Of a DNA stretch of 64,000 bases, positions 10,561-23,516 are shown one piece after another. The DNA is from Bacteroidota bacterium (GTDB lineage: Bacteria; Bacteroidota; Bacteroidia; UBA7662; CANHCV01): assembly GCA_947501265.1 (NCBI GenBank), contig CANMVY010000004.1, positions 124,001 through 188,000 on the forward strand. The letters are read 5' to 3'. The notes beneath the pieces were generated by a model. It saw only the letters and a list, made by a program, of their open reading frames with translations. It did not search any database and was not told where the DNA came from. Position 1 is the first letter of the stretch. Each line of letters opens with the position of its first letter. The position numbers and the translations under genes are program-made.

Positions 10561-11639
10561 TGGCCAAGAAAAAACAAGATGCAAATGATTTTTTAACCGC
10601 TTACCTCAATAACTACTCCCCTACCGGATTCGAATGGCCGGGGCAACAAATCTGGTTAGATTACCTGAAGCCGTACATCGACGATTACATGGTGGATGCG
10701 TATGGGAATGCAGTGGGGGTAATCAATCCCGGCAAGGCCTATTCGGTGGCCATCGAAGCCCACGCCGACGAAATCGGTTGGTTTGTGAATTACATCACCA
10801 AAGAAGGTTACATTTATTTAAGACGAAACGGCGGATCTGACGCTCTCATTGCTCCATCCAAAACCGCCGTTATTCACACTTCTAAGGGAACAGTACCTGC
10901 CATTTTCGGATGGCCTGCCATTCACGTGCGCACCATTGAAAATGAAAAAGCACCAAAAATCGATCAAATCTTTTTGGATTGTGGCGCAGCTTCCGACGAA
11001 GAAGTGGCAAACATGGGCATTCACGTAGGTTGCGTAGTTACGTTTGATGATCAACTTTTTGAGCTCAACAACAAATTTTACGTAGGCCGTGCCTTGGATA
11101 ACCGCATTGGAGGGTACATGATTGCCCAGGTTGCTCGTAAAATTGCCGAAAGTAAAAACAAATTGCCTTACACCTTGTACGTGGTGAACGCCGTTCAAGA
11201 AGAAATTGGTTTACGTGGGGCCGAAATGATCTCTCGCCGATTGAAACCAGATGTTGCGATCATTACCGACGTTACCCACGACACCCAAAGTCCGATGTAC
11301 GACAAGAAAACCCAGGGCGACATCAGTTGCGGAAAAGGGCCGGTGCTAACGTACGGACCAGCGGTACAAAATAATTTGCTTCGGATGTTGGAATTGGTAG
11401 CCGCCGAAAACAAAATTGAATTCCAACGACAAGCCGTTTCCCGCAGCACCGGCACCGATACCGATTCGTTTGCGTACAGCGGAGAGGGAGTACCATCGGC
11501 TTTGATTTCATTACCCTTGAAATACATGCATACCACGGTTGAAACCGTTATGAAAAGCGATGTAGAAAAGGTCATCGACTTGATGCACAAATTTCTGGTT
11601 CAGCTGCCGTTTGGTTGCGATTTCAGGTACATCAAATAA
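10560..11639 (+). CDS. M42 family metallopeptidase
   Basis: 359 aa; AHADEIGW, QEEIGLRGA, DVTHD, metal-ligand motifs of M42 aminopeptidases; stop/start overlap TAATG with upstream gene. Confidence 0.9.
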   Translation: MAKKKQDANDFLTAYLNNYSPTGFEWPGQQIWLDYLKPYIDDYMVDAYGNAVGVINPGKAYSVAIEAHADEIGWFVNYITKEGYIYLRRNGGSDALIAPSKTAVIHTSKGTVPAIFGWPAIHVRTIENEKAPKIDQIFLDCGAASDEEVANMGIHVGCVVTFDDQLFELNNKFYVGRALDNRIGGYMIAQVARKIAESKNKLPYTLYVVNAVQEEIGLRGAEMISRRLKPDVAIITDVTHDTQSPMYDKKTQGDISCGKGPVLTYGPAVQNNLLRMLELVAAENKIEFQRQAVSRSTGTDTDSFAYSGEGVPSALISLPLKYMHTTVETVMKSDVEKVIDLMHKFLVQLPFGCDFRYIK

Positions 11640-11651
11640 AATCCAATGATG

Positions 11652-11690
11652 AAAAAAAGGGGAATAAATCAGTTTATTCCCCTTTTTTTT
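11652..11690 (+). terminator. Rho-independent terminator after M42 peptidase
   Basis: aaaaaaaggggaataaa-tcag-tttattcccctttttttt perfect hairpin with U-tract. Confidence 0.9.
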
Positions 11691-11908
11691 TGAAACGTTA
11701 TTTGTCTAATCTTAGGGTTGATACCACTTCAATCAATATATTCCAAGGTGTGCAAAGGATTAATGAAGAAGTTGAACCAAAGAAGTAATAGGGTCTTTGG
11801 AACTATGAAAAACCTATCGTCTGTAAATAAGGAACCATATTCCTCATTTCTACCTTCCTAGAAGATAAGGGTTTGATATTCATTCCCAAGCATTTAAACA
11901 AAAAAATC

Positions 11909-12712
11909 ATGCACATTCAAGGAAAAACCATTTTGGTAACCGGTGGCGGAAGCGGTATCGGCCGAGCTTTGGTTCTAAATCTATTAAACCGAGGAGCTAA
12001 CGTTGCCGCTGTTGATGTTCATGAAACGACCTTGCAAGAAACCAAACAATTGGCCGGTACCTTTTCAAACAAACTAAGCATCCATGTGGTAAATATTACC
12101 GATTTACATGCTGTTTCTCAATTGCCCCAACAGTTGATTGACGCTCATGGTGCCATTGATGGGATCATCAACAATGCAGGAATTATTCAACCCTTTGTAA
12201 AGGTGAACGAGTTAACCATGGAATCCATTCAAAAAGTCATGGATGTCAATTTTTATGGGATGCTGTATGTCACCAAAACCTTTTTGCCTGAATTGTTGAA
12301 ACGTCCCGAAGCGCATATCGTGAATATTTCCAGCATGGGAGGTTTTCTTCCTGTTCCGGGTCAAACCTTGTATGGTGCTTCAAAGGCTGCCGTAAAATTA
12401 TTTACCGAAGGACTTCATTCGGAATTACGCGACACATCTGTTCGAGTAACCGTCATTTTTCCTGGGGCGGTGGAAACCAATATCACTCAAAATTCAGGAA
12501 TAGCCATGCCCGTTCAAAGCAGCGACAGTGCGAAAAAATTCAACATGTTATCTGCAGATGGGGCAGCTCAAGATATTATTTCGGCCATGGAGCAGAATAA
12601 ATACCGTGCATGCATTGGCACCGATTCCAAATTGATGGATTTTTTATACCGAATTGCACCTGAATTCGCAGCGGGGTACATTGCTAAGAAAATGGCATCC
12701 TTGCTGAAGTAA
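11909..12712 (+). CDS. SDR family NAD(P)-dependent oxidoreductase
   Basis: TGGGSGIG, NNAG, YGASKAAV motifs; start trimmed to MHIQGKTILVTGG. Confidence 0.9.
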   Translation: MHIQGKTILVTGGGSGIGRALVLNLLNRGANVAAVDVHETTLQETKQLAGTFSNKLSIHVVNITDLHAVSQLPQQLIDAHGAIDGIINNAGIIQPFVKVNELTMESIQKVMDVNFYGMLYVTKTFLPELLKRPEAHIVNISSMGGFLPVPGQTLYGASKAAVKLFTEGLHSELRDTSVRVTVIFPGAVETNITQNSGIAMPVQSSDSAKKFNMLSADGAAQDIISAMEQNKYRACIGTDSKLMDFLYRIAPEFAAGYIAKKMASLLK

Positions 12713-12797
12713 ATTTGTTTTTGGGCTGTGAAATTGAGAGAATGCCACTCTGAAAAGACTTGTTGCCATTGAGTTTTTAGCTTGAAATCGCCCTTCT

Positions 12798-12823
12798 CCC
12801 TTCGATGGAACTCAGGGACCGCC
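12798..12823 (+). repeat. Dispersed motif copy 1: CCCTTCGATGGAACTCAGGGACCGCC
   Basis: Near-identical to complement of 13093..13117 and related to 42510..42543. Confidence 0.65.
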
Positions 12824-13003
12824 TAAGTTGGTTTTTTAAACCAAAATGTAATTTTGTTTCAAGACTAAAACAAAAAACAACAGTAAAAGGGTAAACTTTA
12901 TTTAGGACGGGTCAGTAGCAAAAAAATTATGGATGTTCCGGGGGATAAATCCCCTTCCCCACCGAGAGCAATTTACGGCTTTTTTCGAAGTTAGTCGTAA
13001 ATG

Positions 13004-13043
13004 AAACGTTTATAAACGTAAGTAAACGATTATAAACGTTTAC
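13004..13043. repeat. Palindrome cluster (cgtttataaacg; gtaaacgattataaacgtttac)
   Basis: 12-bp perfect palindrome 13007..13018; inverted arms gtaaacg 13022..13028 / cgtttac 13037..13043. Confidence 0.75.
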
Positions 13044-13092
13044 GATACGGCTACGATCATGAAATGCTGTAAATTTGACTTGGGTAGGGGGC

Positions 13093-13117
13093 GGCGGTCC
13101 CTGAGCCGGTCGAAGGG
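13093..13117 (-). repeat. Dispersed motif copy 2 (minus): CCCTTCGACCGGCTCAGGGACCGCC
   Basis: Matches copy 1 at 12798..12823. Confidence 0.65.
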
Positions 13118-13119
13118 TA

Positions 13120-13232
13120 GCCCCCGTATGCAAGAATAGGAAGCACTGGTTTGCAAGAATAGGAAGCCCCCGTTTGCTAAAACGTTGCCCCCGTTTACCA
13201 GAAAGATTAGCTCCTGATCCATCCGCTAAATC
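13120..13232. repeat. Short degenerate tandem array, unit 21-24 bp (gcccccgtttgcaagaataggaa-like)
   Basis: Consecutive units at 13120, 13143, 13166, 13187, 13210. Confidence 0.6.
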
Positions 13233-13437
13233 AACCCCCGTTGCTGGAAATCCTGCAATTGGTCCATGAACCCTATTGAGTAACATTGATTTTGTTGATC
13301 GAAATACGCTCCCAGAAATGTCCAATCAGGAATAAGAAATCCCAGGCAATCATTAAAATTCACCAGATTTTAGTCCAATCCTCCATCCATGATCATAGAC
13401 CCGAACCACCGTTAAAAATCTTAATAGAAAACGAAAA

Positions 13438-14622
13438 TTATCGGATCAACTCCGAAATGGCATGATACGCCATCAAGCCCATGCCGATGGGTAGCGACGA
13501 TTCATCCACATCGAACGTGGGCGTATGTACCGACGAAGTAATGCCTCGCTCTTCGTTCCTCGTACCCAAACGGTAAAAGCAGCTCGGCATCGCCTGACTG
13601 AAATACGCGAAGTCTTCCGCTGCCATCCAAATATCCAAATCAACCACGTTTTCCTCTCCCAAATAATCCACCGCATTCTGTCGAACCCGAGCGGTTAACG
13701 CTTCATCGTTCACCAAAAATGGGTAACCCCTTTTAATGGAGATTTCGCAACTTCCTCCCATGCTCTCGGCCATCATTTCAAATAAACGAGTCAGTTTAGC
13801 ATGGGCTTCAGCCCTCCAATCTTCGTTCATCGTGCGGAACGTACCTTGCATCCGAACCTCATTCGGAATCACGTTGTACACCCCGTTGGCCTCTACTCTC
13901 CCGAAACTTAATACACTCGGAATGCTCGGATTGGCAAATCGACTCACCAATTGCTGGGCAGCAACAATCAAATGAGCAGAAATCAAAACCGGATCCACAT
14001 TCAAATTTGGCATGGCGCCGTGTCCGCCTTTCCCTTTTACCACCACATCAATTTCATCGGCGCTGGCCATGTATTTGCCCGAACGAACACCAATTTTACC
14101 AGCAGGAATCAAGGGCATCACGTGCTGACCAATCATGAATTGGGGTTTCGGATTTTCCAAAACTCCATCTTTGATCATCAACGAAGCACCACCGGGCAAC
14201 CGTTCTTCAGCCGGTTGAAAAACCAACTTGATCGTTCCACCAAAACTTCCTTTTTCCAACTGCAAGATGCGGGCAGCCCCCAACAAGCACGAGGTATGAA
14301 CGTCGTGCCCGCAAGCGTGCATCACTCCAGGTTTGGTTGATTTATAGGGAACATCATTGGCTTCTAAAATGGGAAGCGCGTCCATATCTCCCCTCAAGGC
14401 CACCACCCGATCTCCGGGCAAATCGCCTTTGATCAAGGCAACGATTCCAGTATTGGCAAATCCCGTTTCGAAAGGAATTCCCCACGTTTGAAGCTGATTT
14501 TGAATAAATTTCGACGTTTCAAACTCTTCGTAGGAAAGCTCGGGATGCATGTGCAAATGCCTGCGAAACCCACGAATGGTTTCGAGTAATTCGTTGGAAT
14601 GCTGTCGAATACGTTCAATCAT
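13438..14622 (-). CDS. M20 family amidohydrolase/metallopeptidase
   Basis: HMHPELSYEEFETS, GDMDALP, HACGHDVH, QPAEE motifs; likely start MIERIRQHSNELL at 14622. Confidence 0.92.
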   Translation of the reverse strand: MIERIRQHSNELLETIRGFRRHLHMHPELSYEEFETSKFIQNQLQTWGIPFETGFANTGIVALIKGDLPGDRVVALRGDMDALPILEANDVPYKSTKPGVMHACGHDVHTSCLLGAARILQLEKGSFGGTIKLVFQPAEERLPGGASLMIKDGVLENPKPQFMIGQHVMPLIPAGKIGVRSGKYMASADEIDVVVKGKGGHGAMPNLNVDPVLISAHLIVAAQQLVSRFANPSIPSVLSFGRVEANGVYNVIPNEVRMQGTFRTMNEDWRAEAHAKLTRLFEMMAESMGGSCEISIKRGYPFLVNDEALTARVRQNAVDYLGEENVVDLDIWMAAEDFAYFSQAMPSCFYRLGTRNEERGITSSVHTPTFDVDESSLPIGMGLMAYHAISELIR

Positions 14623-15051
14623 CGTCATCGTTGTCGGGATTACGGAGTTCATCCACTTTTTCAGGATCGAGCAGTAAATCAACCCGATCGGCTACCAAAT
14701 AGGCCTGAGGAAATTCTTTTTTTAGCAACGCAACCGAGCTCAATGCCTCGAAACGATTGCGAAAATCTCCACCTCTCAAACGAAAGTAAGGCTGCTGAAA
14801 CTCAACATACCACTTTATTTGCGGATATTTTTTGGTAAGATCGGCCTGCATTTTTAAGATGCCTGCACGTTCGTTTGATTGAGCGACTTGAATGCGAAAG
14901 CCATCATTCTCTTGGTCTCTTTTACTGTTTTTGATGAAGCTCTGTTCCATTTTCTCCAAACGCGGATCGGCCACCACTTCAACCCTTCCCATGGGTTGAG
15001 CCAAAGTGCTAATGCTGAAACACAACGAGAACAATAGAATCAGGTTTTTCA

Positions 15052-15052
<1 letters not shown>
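14615..15052 (-). CDS. Secreted SPOR-domain-like protein
   Basis: Signal peptide MKNLILLFSLCFSISTLAQ; GFRIQVAQSNERAGI...YVEFQQPYFRLRGGDFRNRFEA SPOR-like pattern; overlaps secA stop and M20 start. Confidence 0.75.
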
Positions 15053-18357
<3,305 letters not shown>

Positions 18358-18446
18358 AACGTTGTATTAGTCGCTGGTAAACAACAAAGATAAAGCCAAG
18401 TCGCCAAAGGCAGAACATTTGTCGCACGGAATTCTATCTTTGTCAG

Positions 18447-18932
18447 ATGGAATCCATGAAAAACTTGATTCGCGACGTGGCCGATTGGCCAAAACCCGGC
18501 GTAGGATTTAAAGATATTACGCCTTTGCTGGCTTCTCCGCATTTTCCACGGGTCATTGATGCCTTGGAAAAGTTAACCGTTCGCCCCGATTTTTACGTGG
18601 GGATCGAGTCGAGAGGATTTTTATTCGCCTCTGCACTTGCTCAAAAAACGGGAGCTGGATTGTTGTTATGTAGAAAAAAAGGGAAACTTCCCCCACCAAC
18701 GGTAGCAACTTCCTACAGTTTGGAGTACGGGGAAGATGTGCTGGAGATGCAACCCGGAAACGGCACCGTGGTGATTGTAGATGATGTTTTCGCTACTGGC
18801 GGAACCATGCGCGCTGCCACCGAGTTGTGCGCCCAAGCAGGTTACTCTGTAGTAGATCGATTGGTCTTGATCGATTTGTTGTTCTTGCACGAAGAAGTAG
18901 AAGTGAAGAGTTTGATTCAATATGCGGAATAA
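18447..18932 (+). CDS. apt: Adenine phosphoribosyltransferase
   Basis: WPKPGVGFKDITPLL, GIESRGF, VVIVDDVFATGGT PRPP motif. Confidence 0.95.
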   Translation: MESMKNLIRDVADWPKPGVGFKDITPLLASPHFPRVIDALEKLTVRPDFYVGIESRGFLFASALAQKTGAGLLLCRKKGKLPPPTVATSYSLEYGEDVLEMQPGNGTVVIVDDVFATGGTMRAATELCAQAGYSVVDRLVLIDLLFLHEEVEVKSLIQYAE

Positions 18933-19482
18933 AATCCTGGTCGTGATGGCCTTACCCGAGGAAGGTGGAGCAAACGCCCCATTCCCTGTTGTGTATACCG
19001 GATGCGGAAAGGTCAACGCAGCCCTTCACCTTTCGCGCGCCATTCAACAATTTCAACCCGAATGGGTGATCAATTTCGGAAGCGCGGGCGGAGTAACGGT
19101 TCCCCAAGGATCTTGGGTAAATGTTACCCGGTTTCTTCAGCACGATATGGATGCGACACCGCTCGGATTTGATCGATTCGCCACTCCGTTCGAGGAGGGG
19201 TCTTGGGTGTTGGACGTGCCGAATAAATTGCAGGAAGTATGGGGAGATGGGAAATGTTGCGCCACCGGAGATCGATTTATGGAACATTCGGAAGGCGCAA
19301 TTTGGGATGTGGTCGACATGGAGGCGTTCGCTTTAGCGAAGACGTGTGCCGCGTACGGTGTTGCGTTCAGTTGCGTTAAATACATCAGCGATGGCGCCAA
19401 CGAAAGCAGTTCGGCCGACTGGAACAAGGAGGCCGGAAGCGGTTGGGAGTTTTTTATCGAACGCATGAAAAATTTAGGTTAA
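18922..19482 (+). CDS. 5'-methylthioadenosine/S-adenosylhomocysteine nucleosidase-like phosphorylase-family protein
   Basis: MALPEE, GSAGG, VVDMEAFALA, ISDGA motifs; short (186 aa); overlaps apt by 11 nt. Confidence 0.75.
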   Translation: MRNKILVVMALPEEGGANAPFPVVYTGCGKVNAALHLSRAIQQFQPEWVINFGSAGGVTVPQGSWVNVTRFLQHDMDATPLGFDRFATPFEEGSWVLDVPNKLQEVWGDGKCCATGDRFMEHSEGAIWDVVDMEAFALAKTCAAYGVAFSCVKYISDGANESSSADWNKEAGSGWEFFIERMKNLG

Positions 19483-19531
19483 TACGTCTTTTTTTTCTTA
19501 AATATTCCTATCTTTCAAAAAAAATACAATC

Positions 19532-20455
19532 ATGAATTTCCTACCTTTATTATTGCTCGTTTTAGGCGTGTTAATTCTCGCTACCGGCTTAAAAACCGTT
19601 CAACAAGGAACCATTGCGGTGGTGACTTCCTTTGGAAAATACCGTCGAATTTTACGTCCGGGTTTAAACTTGGTCATTCCCATTGTTGAACAAATTTTCC
19701 GTCGTGTTTCCACCCAAAATCGTTCGGTGGAATTGGAATTTCAGGCGGTAACTCAGGATCAAGCCAATGTGTATTTCAAGTCGATGTTGCTGTTTGCCGT
19801 GGTGGATGAGCAGGAAGAAACGGTGAAGAAAGTTGCGTTCAAATTTATTGATGAGCGTTCGTTGATGCAGGCATTGATTCGCACGGTGGAAGGAAACATT
19901 CGTTCGTTTGTTGCAACGAAAAAACAAGCCGAAGTATTGTCGTTGAGACGGGAAATTGTGGAGCACGTGAAAGAGCAAATCGACGCGGTTTTGGACGAGT
20001 GGGGTTATCATTTGTTGGATTTGCAGATCAACGACATCACCTTTGATGAGGTGATTTTAAAGTCGATGAGTCAGGTAGTAGCCTCCAACAATTTGAAGGC
20101 CGCCGCCGAGAACGAGGGTCAGGCTTTGCTAATTACGAAAACGAAGGCGGCGGAAGCAGAGGGAAATGCGATCAAGATTGCTGCGGAGGCCGAGCGTGAA
20201 GCGGCCCAATTGCGCGGACAAGGGGTTGCGTTGTTTCGGGAGGAAGTAGCGAAAGGGATGAACATGGCGGCTAAGGAATTGATGCAATCGAATTTGGATA
20301 CCAACATGATCATGTTTAGCATGTGGACGGAGGCGATCAAGAACTTCGCCGAGTACGGAAAAGGAAATGTGATTTTCTTGGACGGATCTCCCGAGGGCAT
20401 GAACCGCACCTTGGAGCAAGTGATGGGCATGGAGCAATTGAAGCGGAAGGCCTAA
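19532..20455 (+). CDS. SPFH/Band 7 (slipin/stomatin-like) family protein
   Basis: N-terminal TM, VQQGTIAVVTSFGKYRRILRPGLNLVIP, Ala/Glu-rich coiled-coil. Confidence 0.9.
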   Translation: MNFLPLLLLVLGVLILATGLKTVQQGTIAVVTSFGKYRRILRPGLNLVIPIVEQIFRRVSTQNRSVELEFQAVTQDQANVYFKSMLLFAVVDEQEETVKKVAFKFIDERSLMQALIRTVEGNIRSFVATKKQAEVLSLRREIVEHVKEQIDAVLDEWGYHLLDLQINDITFDEVILKSMSQVVASNNLKAAAENEGQALLITKTKAAEAEGNAIKIAAEAEREAAQLRGQGVALFREEVAKGMNMAAKELMQSNLDTNMIMFSMWTEAIKNFAEYGKGNVIFLDGSPEGMNRTLEQVMGMEQLKRKA

Positions 20456-20673
20456 AAAAATCCAACAGCCTTACTGCTTTCGACCGAAGGGAGAATGGTA
20501 TCAGTTTCTGCGGTTTTTCAAGGAAAAGTGGATTTTCTCTTCGAAAAGGTGCTCGACTACCTTTAATTCACATGTTTTCGAGTGTTTCATAAAGGAAGGT
20601 TTCATCGAAGGGCGGCCCGTGGAGAAATGTCGTGAGAGTCAGGCTTCCCAACTTTTTCCCGTACCTTTACCCC

Positions 20674-21384
20674 ATGCGGATTTACGGACTCCTCGGCACC
20701 CCTCTAACCCATTCTTTTTCCCCGGCTTACTTCAAGGATAAATTCCTGAAAGAAAACATCCTTGCCGATTATCGCCTCTTCGAAAACTCCCACCCCAACC
20801 CGCAGCTTTTGTTTCAAGAACACCCCAACCTCGCAGGCATCAACGTAACCATTCCGCACAAATCGGCCGTGATCCCGTTCTTGGACGAACTCGATCCCGC
20901 TGCCCAAAAAATTGGGGCCGTCAATACCATCAAAAAAATGCCCAACGGATCCCTCAAAGGATTCAATACCGATGCTTACGGATTCGAAATCGCCTTTCGG
21001 AAACTATGGCAAACCCATCAGAAAAATGCCCTTATCCTCGGAAACGGAGGCGCTGCCCTAGCGGTGAAATACGTGCTTCAAACCATGGGCATCGCCATCT
21101 CTACCTGGACCCGAACAGAAATCGCCAACCCTCCCCTGCCCCTCCACGAGTTTTCCATCCTCATCCAAACCACCCCCGTTGGAACATTTCCCCACGAACA
21201 AGAATGCCTGCCGCTGCGTTTCTCCGAAATTAAATCGGGAACAACGGTGATGGATTTGATCTATAATCCGGTAGAAACGGTATTTTTGCAACAATGCCGA
21301 CTTCGTGGCTCGAACACTCAAAATGGATGGTCCATGCTGGTGCAACAAGCCGAAGAAAGCTGGAGAATTTGGAATGGAATTTAA
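20674..21384 (+). CDS. aroE: Shikimate dehydrogenase
   Basis: YGLLGTPLTHSFSP, GINVTIPHK, GAVNTI, GFNTDAYGF, LILGNGGAA. Confidence 0.95.
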   Translation: MRIYGLLGTPLTHSFSPAYFKDKFLKENILADYRLFENSHPNPQLLFQEHPNLAGINVTIPHKSAVIPFLDELDPAAQKIGAVNTIKKMPNGSLKGFNTDAYGFEIAFRKLWQTHQKNALILGNGGAALAVKYVLQTMGIAISTWTRTEIANPPLPLHEFSILIQTTPVGTFPHEQECLPLRFSEIKSGTTVMDLIYNPVETVFLQQCRLRGSNTQNGWSMLVQQAEESWRIWNGI

Positions 21385-23401
21385 ATTAGCAACCCCCTTT
21401 TCGCCCACAGGAGACCAACCCTCTGCCATTCGGCAGTTGGTGGAAGGCGTGAATCAGGGCGACCCCCATCAGGTACTTTTGGGCGTTACCGGATCGGGGA
21501 AAACCTTCACCATGGCCAACATCATCCAGCAAACCCAACGGCCCACCCTCATCCTCACCCACAACAAAACTCTTGTCGCCCAATTGTACGGCGAATTCAC
21601 CCAGTTTTTCCCCGAAAACGCCGTCGAATACTTCGTTTCCTACTACGATTACTACCAACCCGAGGCCTATTTGCCTACAACCAATACCTACATCGAGAAG
21701 GACCTCGCCATCAACCAAGAAATTGAAAAACTGCGATTGAGAACCACTTCCTCCCTCATGAGTGGTCGCCGAGATGTGATTGTGGTTTGTTCCGTGAGCT
21801 GCATTTATGGTATGGGAAATCCCAAAGATTTCACCGAGAAAATCATGCGTATCAAGGTCGGCGATCGCATTTCTCGTCAGCAATTTCTTTATACGCTGGT
21901 TGACAATATGTACACCCGAACCACGGCCGACTTTTTGCGCGGCACCTTTCGGGTCAAAGGAGATCAGGTCGATGTTTTTCTGGCTTACGACGATTATGCG
22001 CTTCGTTTCACCTTTTTTGGAGATGAAATTGAAGAAATTGGAGTGATGGATCCGGAAACCGGACGCATTCGGGAACGGGTTCCCCAAGCAGCGGTATTTC
22101 CGGCTAACATTTACGTAACTACCCGCGATTCCCTTCAAAAAGCGATGCTTCATATTCAAGATGATATGGTGAAGCAAGTGCAATATTTTCAGGAAGTGGG
22201 GAAATTTCTCGAAGCGAAACGCTTGGAGGAACGGGTGAATTTTGATTTAGAAATGATGCGCGAACTCGGTTATTGCTCGGGAATCGAGAATTATTCGCGC
22301 TACATCGATGGTCGTGTTCCCGGCGATCGTCCTTTCTGCTTGCTGGATTATTTCCCGGAAGATTTCTTGCTTTTGGTGGACGAAAGCCACGTGACCATGC
22401 CTCAAATTCGAGCTATGTACGGGGGCGATCGTTCCCGAAAAACCAACCTAGTGGAATACGGATTCCGTTTGCCATCGGCCATGGATAATCGACCGTTGAA
22501 ATTCGAAGAATTTGAAACCCTCACCAATCAGGTGGTGTATGTTTCGGCCACGCCCGCCGATTATGAATTGGAAAAAGCCGAAGGCGTTGTGGCCGAACAA
22601 GTCATTCGTCCAACCGGATTGCTCGATCCACCCATCGAAATACGTCCGGTAGCTTCTCAGGTAGATGATTTATTGATTGAAACCCAGAAGCGAATCGAGG
22701 CTGGCGAACGGGTTTTGGTGACAACTTTAACCAAACGAATGGCCGAAGAATTAGCCCGCTACATGACCGACATTCACATCAAATGTCGGTACATCCACAG
22801 CGACGTAGAAACGTTGGAGCGCGTAGAAATCCTTCGCGATTTGCGTTTGGGCGTTTTCGATGTTTTGATTGGGGTGAATTTATTGAGGGAGGGATTGGAT
22901 TTGCCCGAAGTTTCGCTCGTGGCGGTGTTGGATGCCGATAAAGAGGGATTTTTACGAAGCAGTCGTTCGCTGACGCAAACGGCGGGACGTGCGGCGCGAA
23001 ATGCGAACGGATTGGTGATTTTCTACGCTGAAAAAATTACCCGATCCATGCAACAAACCATGGACGAGACGTTGCGAAGAAGAGAAAAACAGATTGCTTA
23101 CAACTTGGAACACGGAATTACGCCACAAACCGTTTTGAAATCGAGAGAAGAGATTTTAAAACAGGCGGGAGTATTGAATATTCGAGGTGAGCAGACCGTT
23201 GAGAAAGTGGAGAAGTATTACGTGGAGCCCGACAAAATTTCCTTGGCCGCCGATCCGATCATCAAGGCGATGTCGCCCGAACAGCGCATGAAGGCGGCCG
23301 ACGAGGTCCGCAAAAAAATGGAAAAAGCCGCCAAAAACATGGATTTCATGGAAGCCGCTCGCTACCGCGACGAGTGGATGGCGTTGAAGGAGATGGGGTG
23401 A
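21374..23401 (+). CDS. uvrB: Excinuclease ABC subunit B
   Basis: PTGDQPSAI, GVTGSGKTFTMAN, YYDYYQPEAYLP, UVR motif at C-terminus; start trimmed to MEFKLATPF. Confidence 0.98.
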   Translation: MEFKLATPFSPTGDQPSAIRQLVEGVNQGDPHQVLLGVTGSGKTFTMANIIQQTQRPTLILTHNKTLVAQLYGEFTQFFPENAVEYFVSYYDYYQPEAYLPTTNTYIEKDLAINQEIEKLRLRTTSSLMSGRRDVIVVCSVSCIYGMGNPKDFTEKIMRIKVGDRISRQQFLYTLVDNMYTRTTADFLRGTFRVKGDQVDVFLAYDDYALRFTFFGDEIEEIGVMDPETGRIRERVPQAAVFPANIYVTTRDSLQKAMLHIQDDMVKQVQYFQEVGKFLEAKRLEERVNFDLEMMRELGYCSGIENYSRYIDGRVPGDRPFCLLDYFPEDFLLLVDESHVTMPQIRAMYGGDRSRKTNLVEYGFRLPSAMDNRPLKFEEFETLTNQVVYVSATPADYELEKAEGVVAEQVIRPTGLLDPPIEIRPVASQVDDLLIETQKRIEAGERVLVTTLTKRMAEELARYMTDIHIKCRYIHSDVETLERVEILRDLRLGVFDVLIGVNLLREGLDLPEVSLVAVLDADKEGFLRSSRSLTQTAGRAARNANGLVIFYAEKITRSMQQTMDETLRRREKQIAYNLEHGITPQTVLKSREEILKQAGVLNIRGEQTVEKVEKYYVEPDKISLAADPIIKAMSPEQRMKAADEVRKKMEKAAKNMDFMEAARYRDEWMALKEMG

Positions 23402-23516
23402 GAATTTATGATGACCGAAAACAGTGAATTTTTTCAGTCAGGATACTATTGAATAACGTAAAAAGATTGGTTGGACCAAGTAGAGAAACCGAATCCAGGG
23501 GACGTTGAATAACGAA

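Noticed and set aside
11691-11908. tRNA or ncRNA in the 218-bp gap before the SDR gene
   Set aside because: No cloverleaf-compatible arms, T-loop (GTTCRA) or conserved riboswitch motif found on inspection
13120-13232. Possible CRISPR array
   Set aside because: Units are contiguous (21-24 bp) without unique spacers, and no cas genes are present
12927-13325. 132-aa minus-strand ORF over the repeat-rich intergenic region
   Set aside because: Low-complexity translation derived from palindromes and short repeats; no homologous family recognised; no convincing start region
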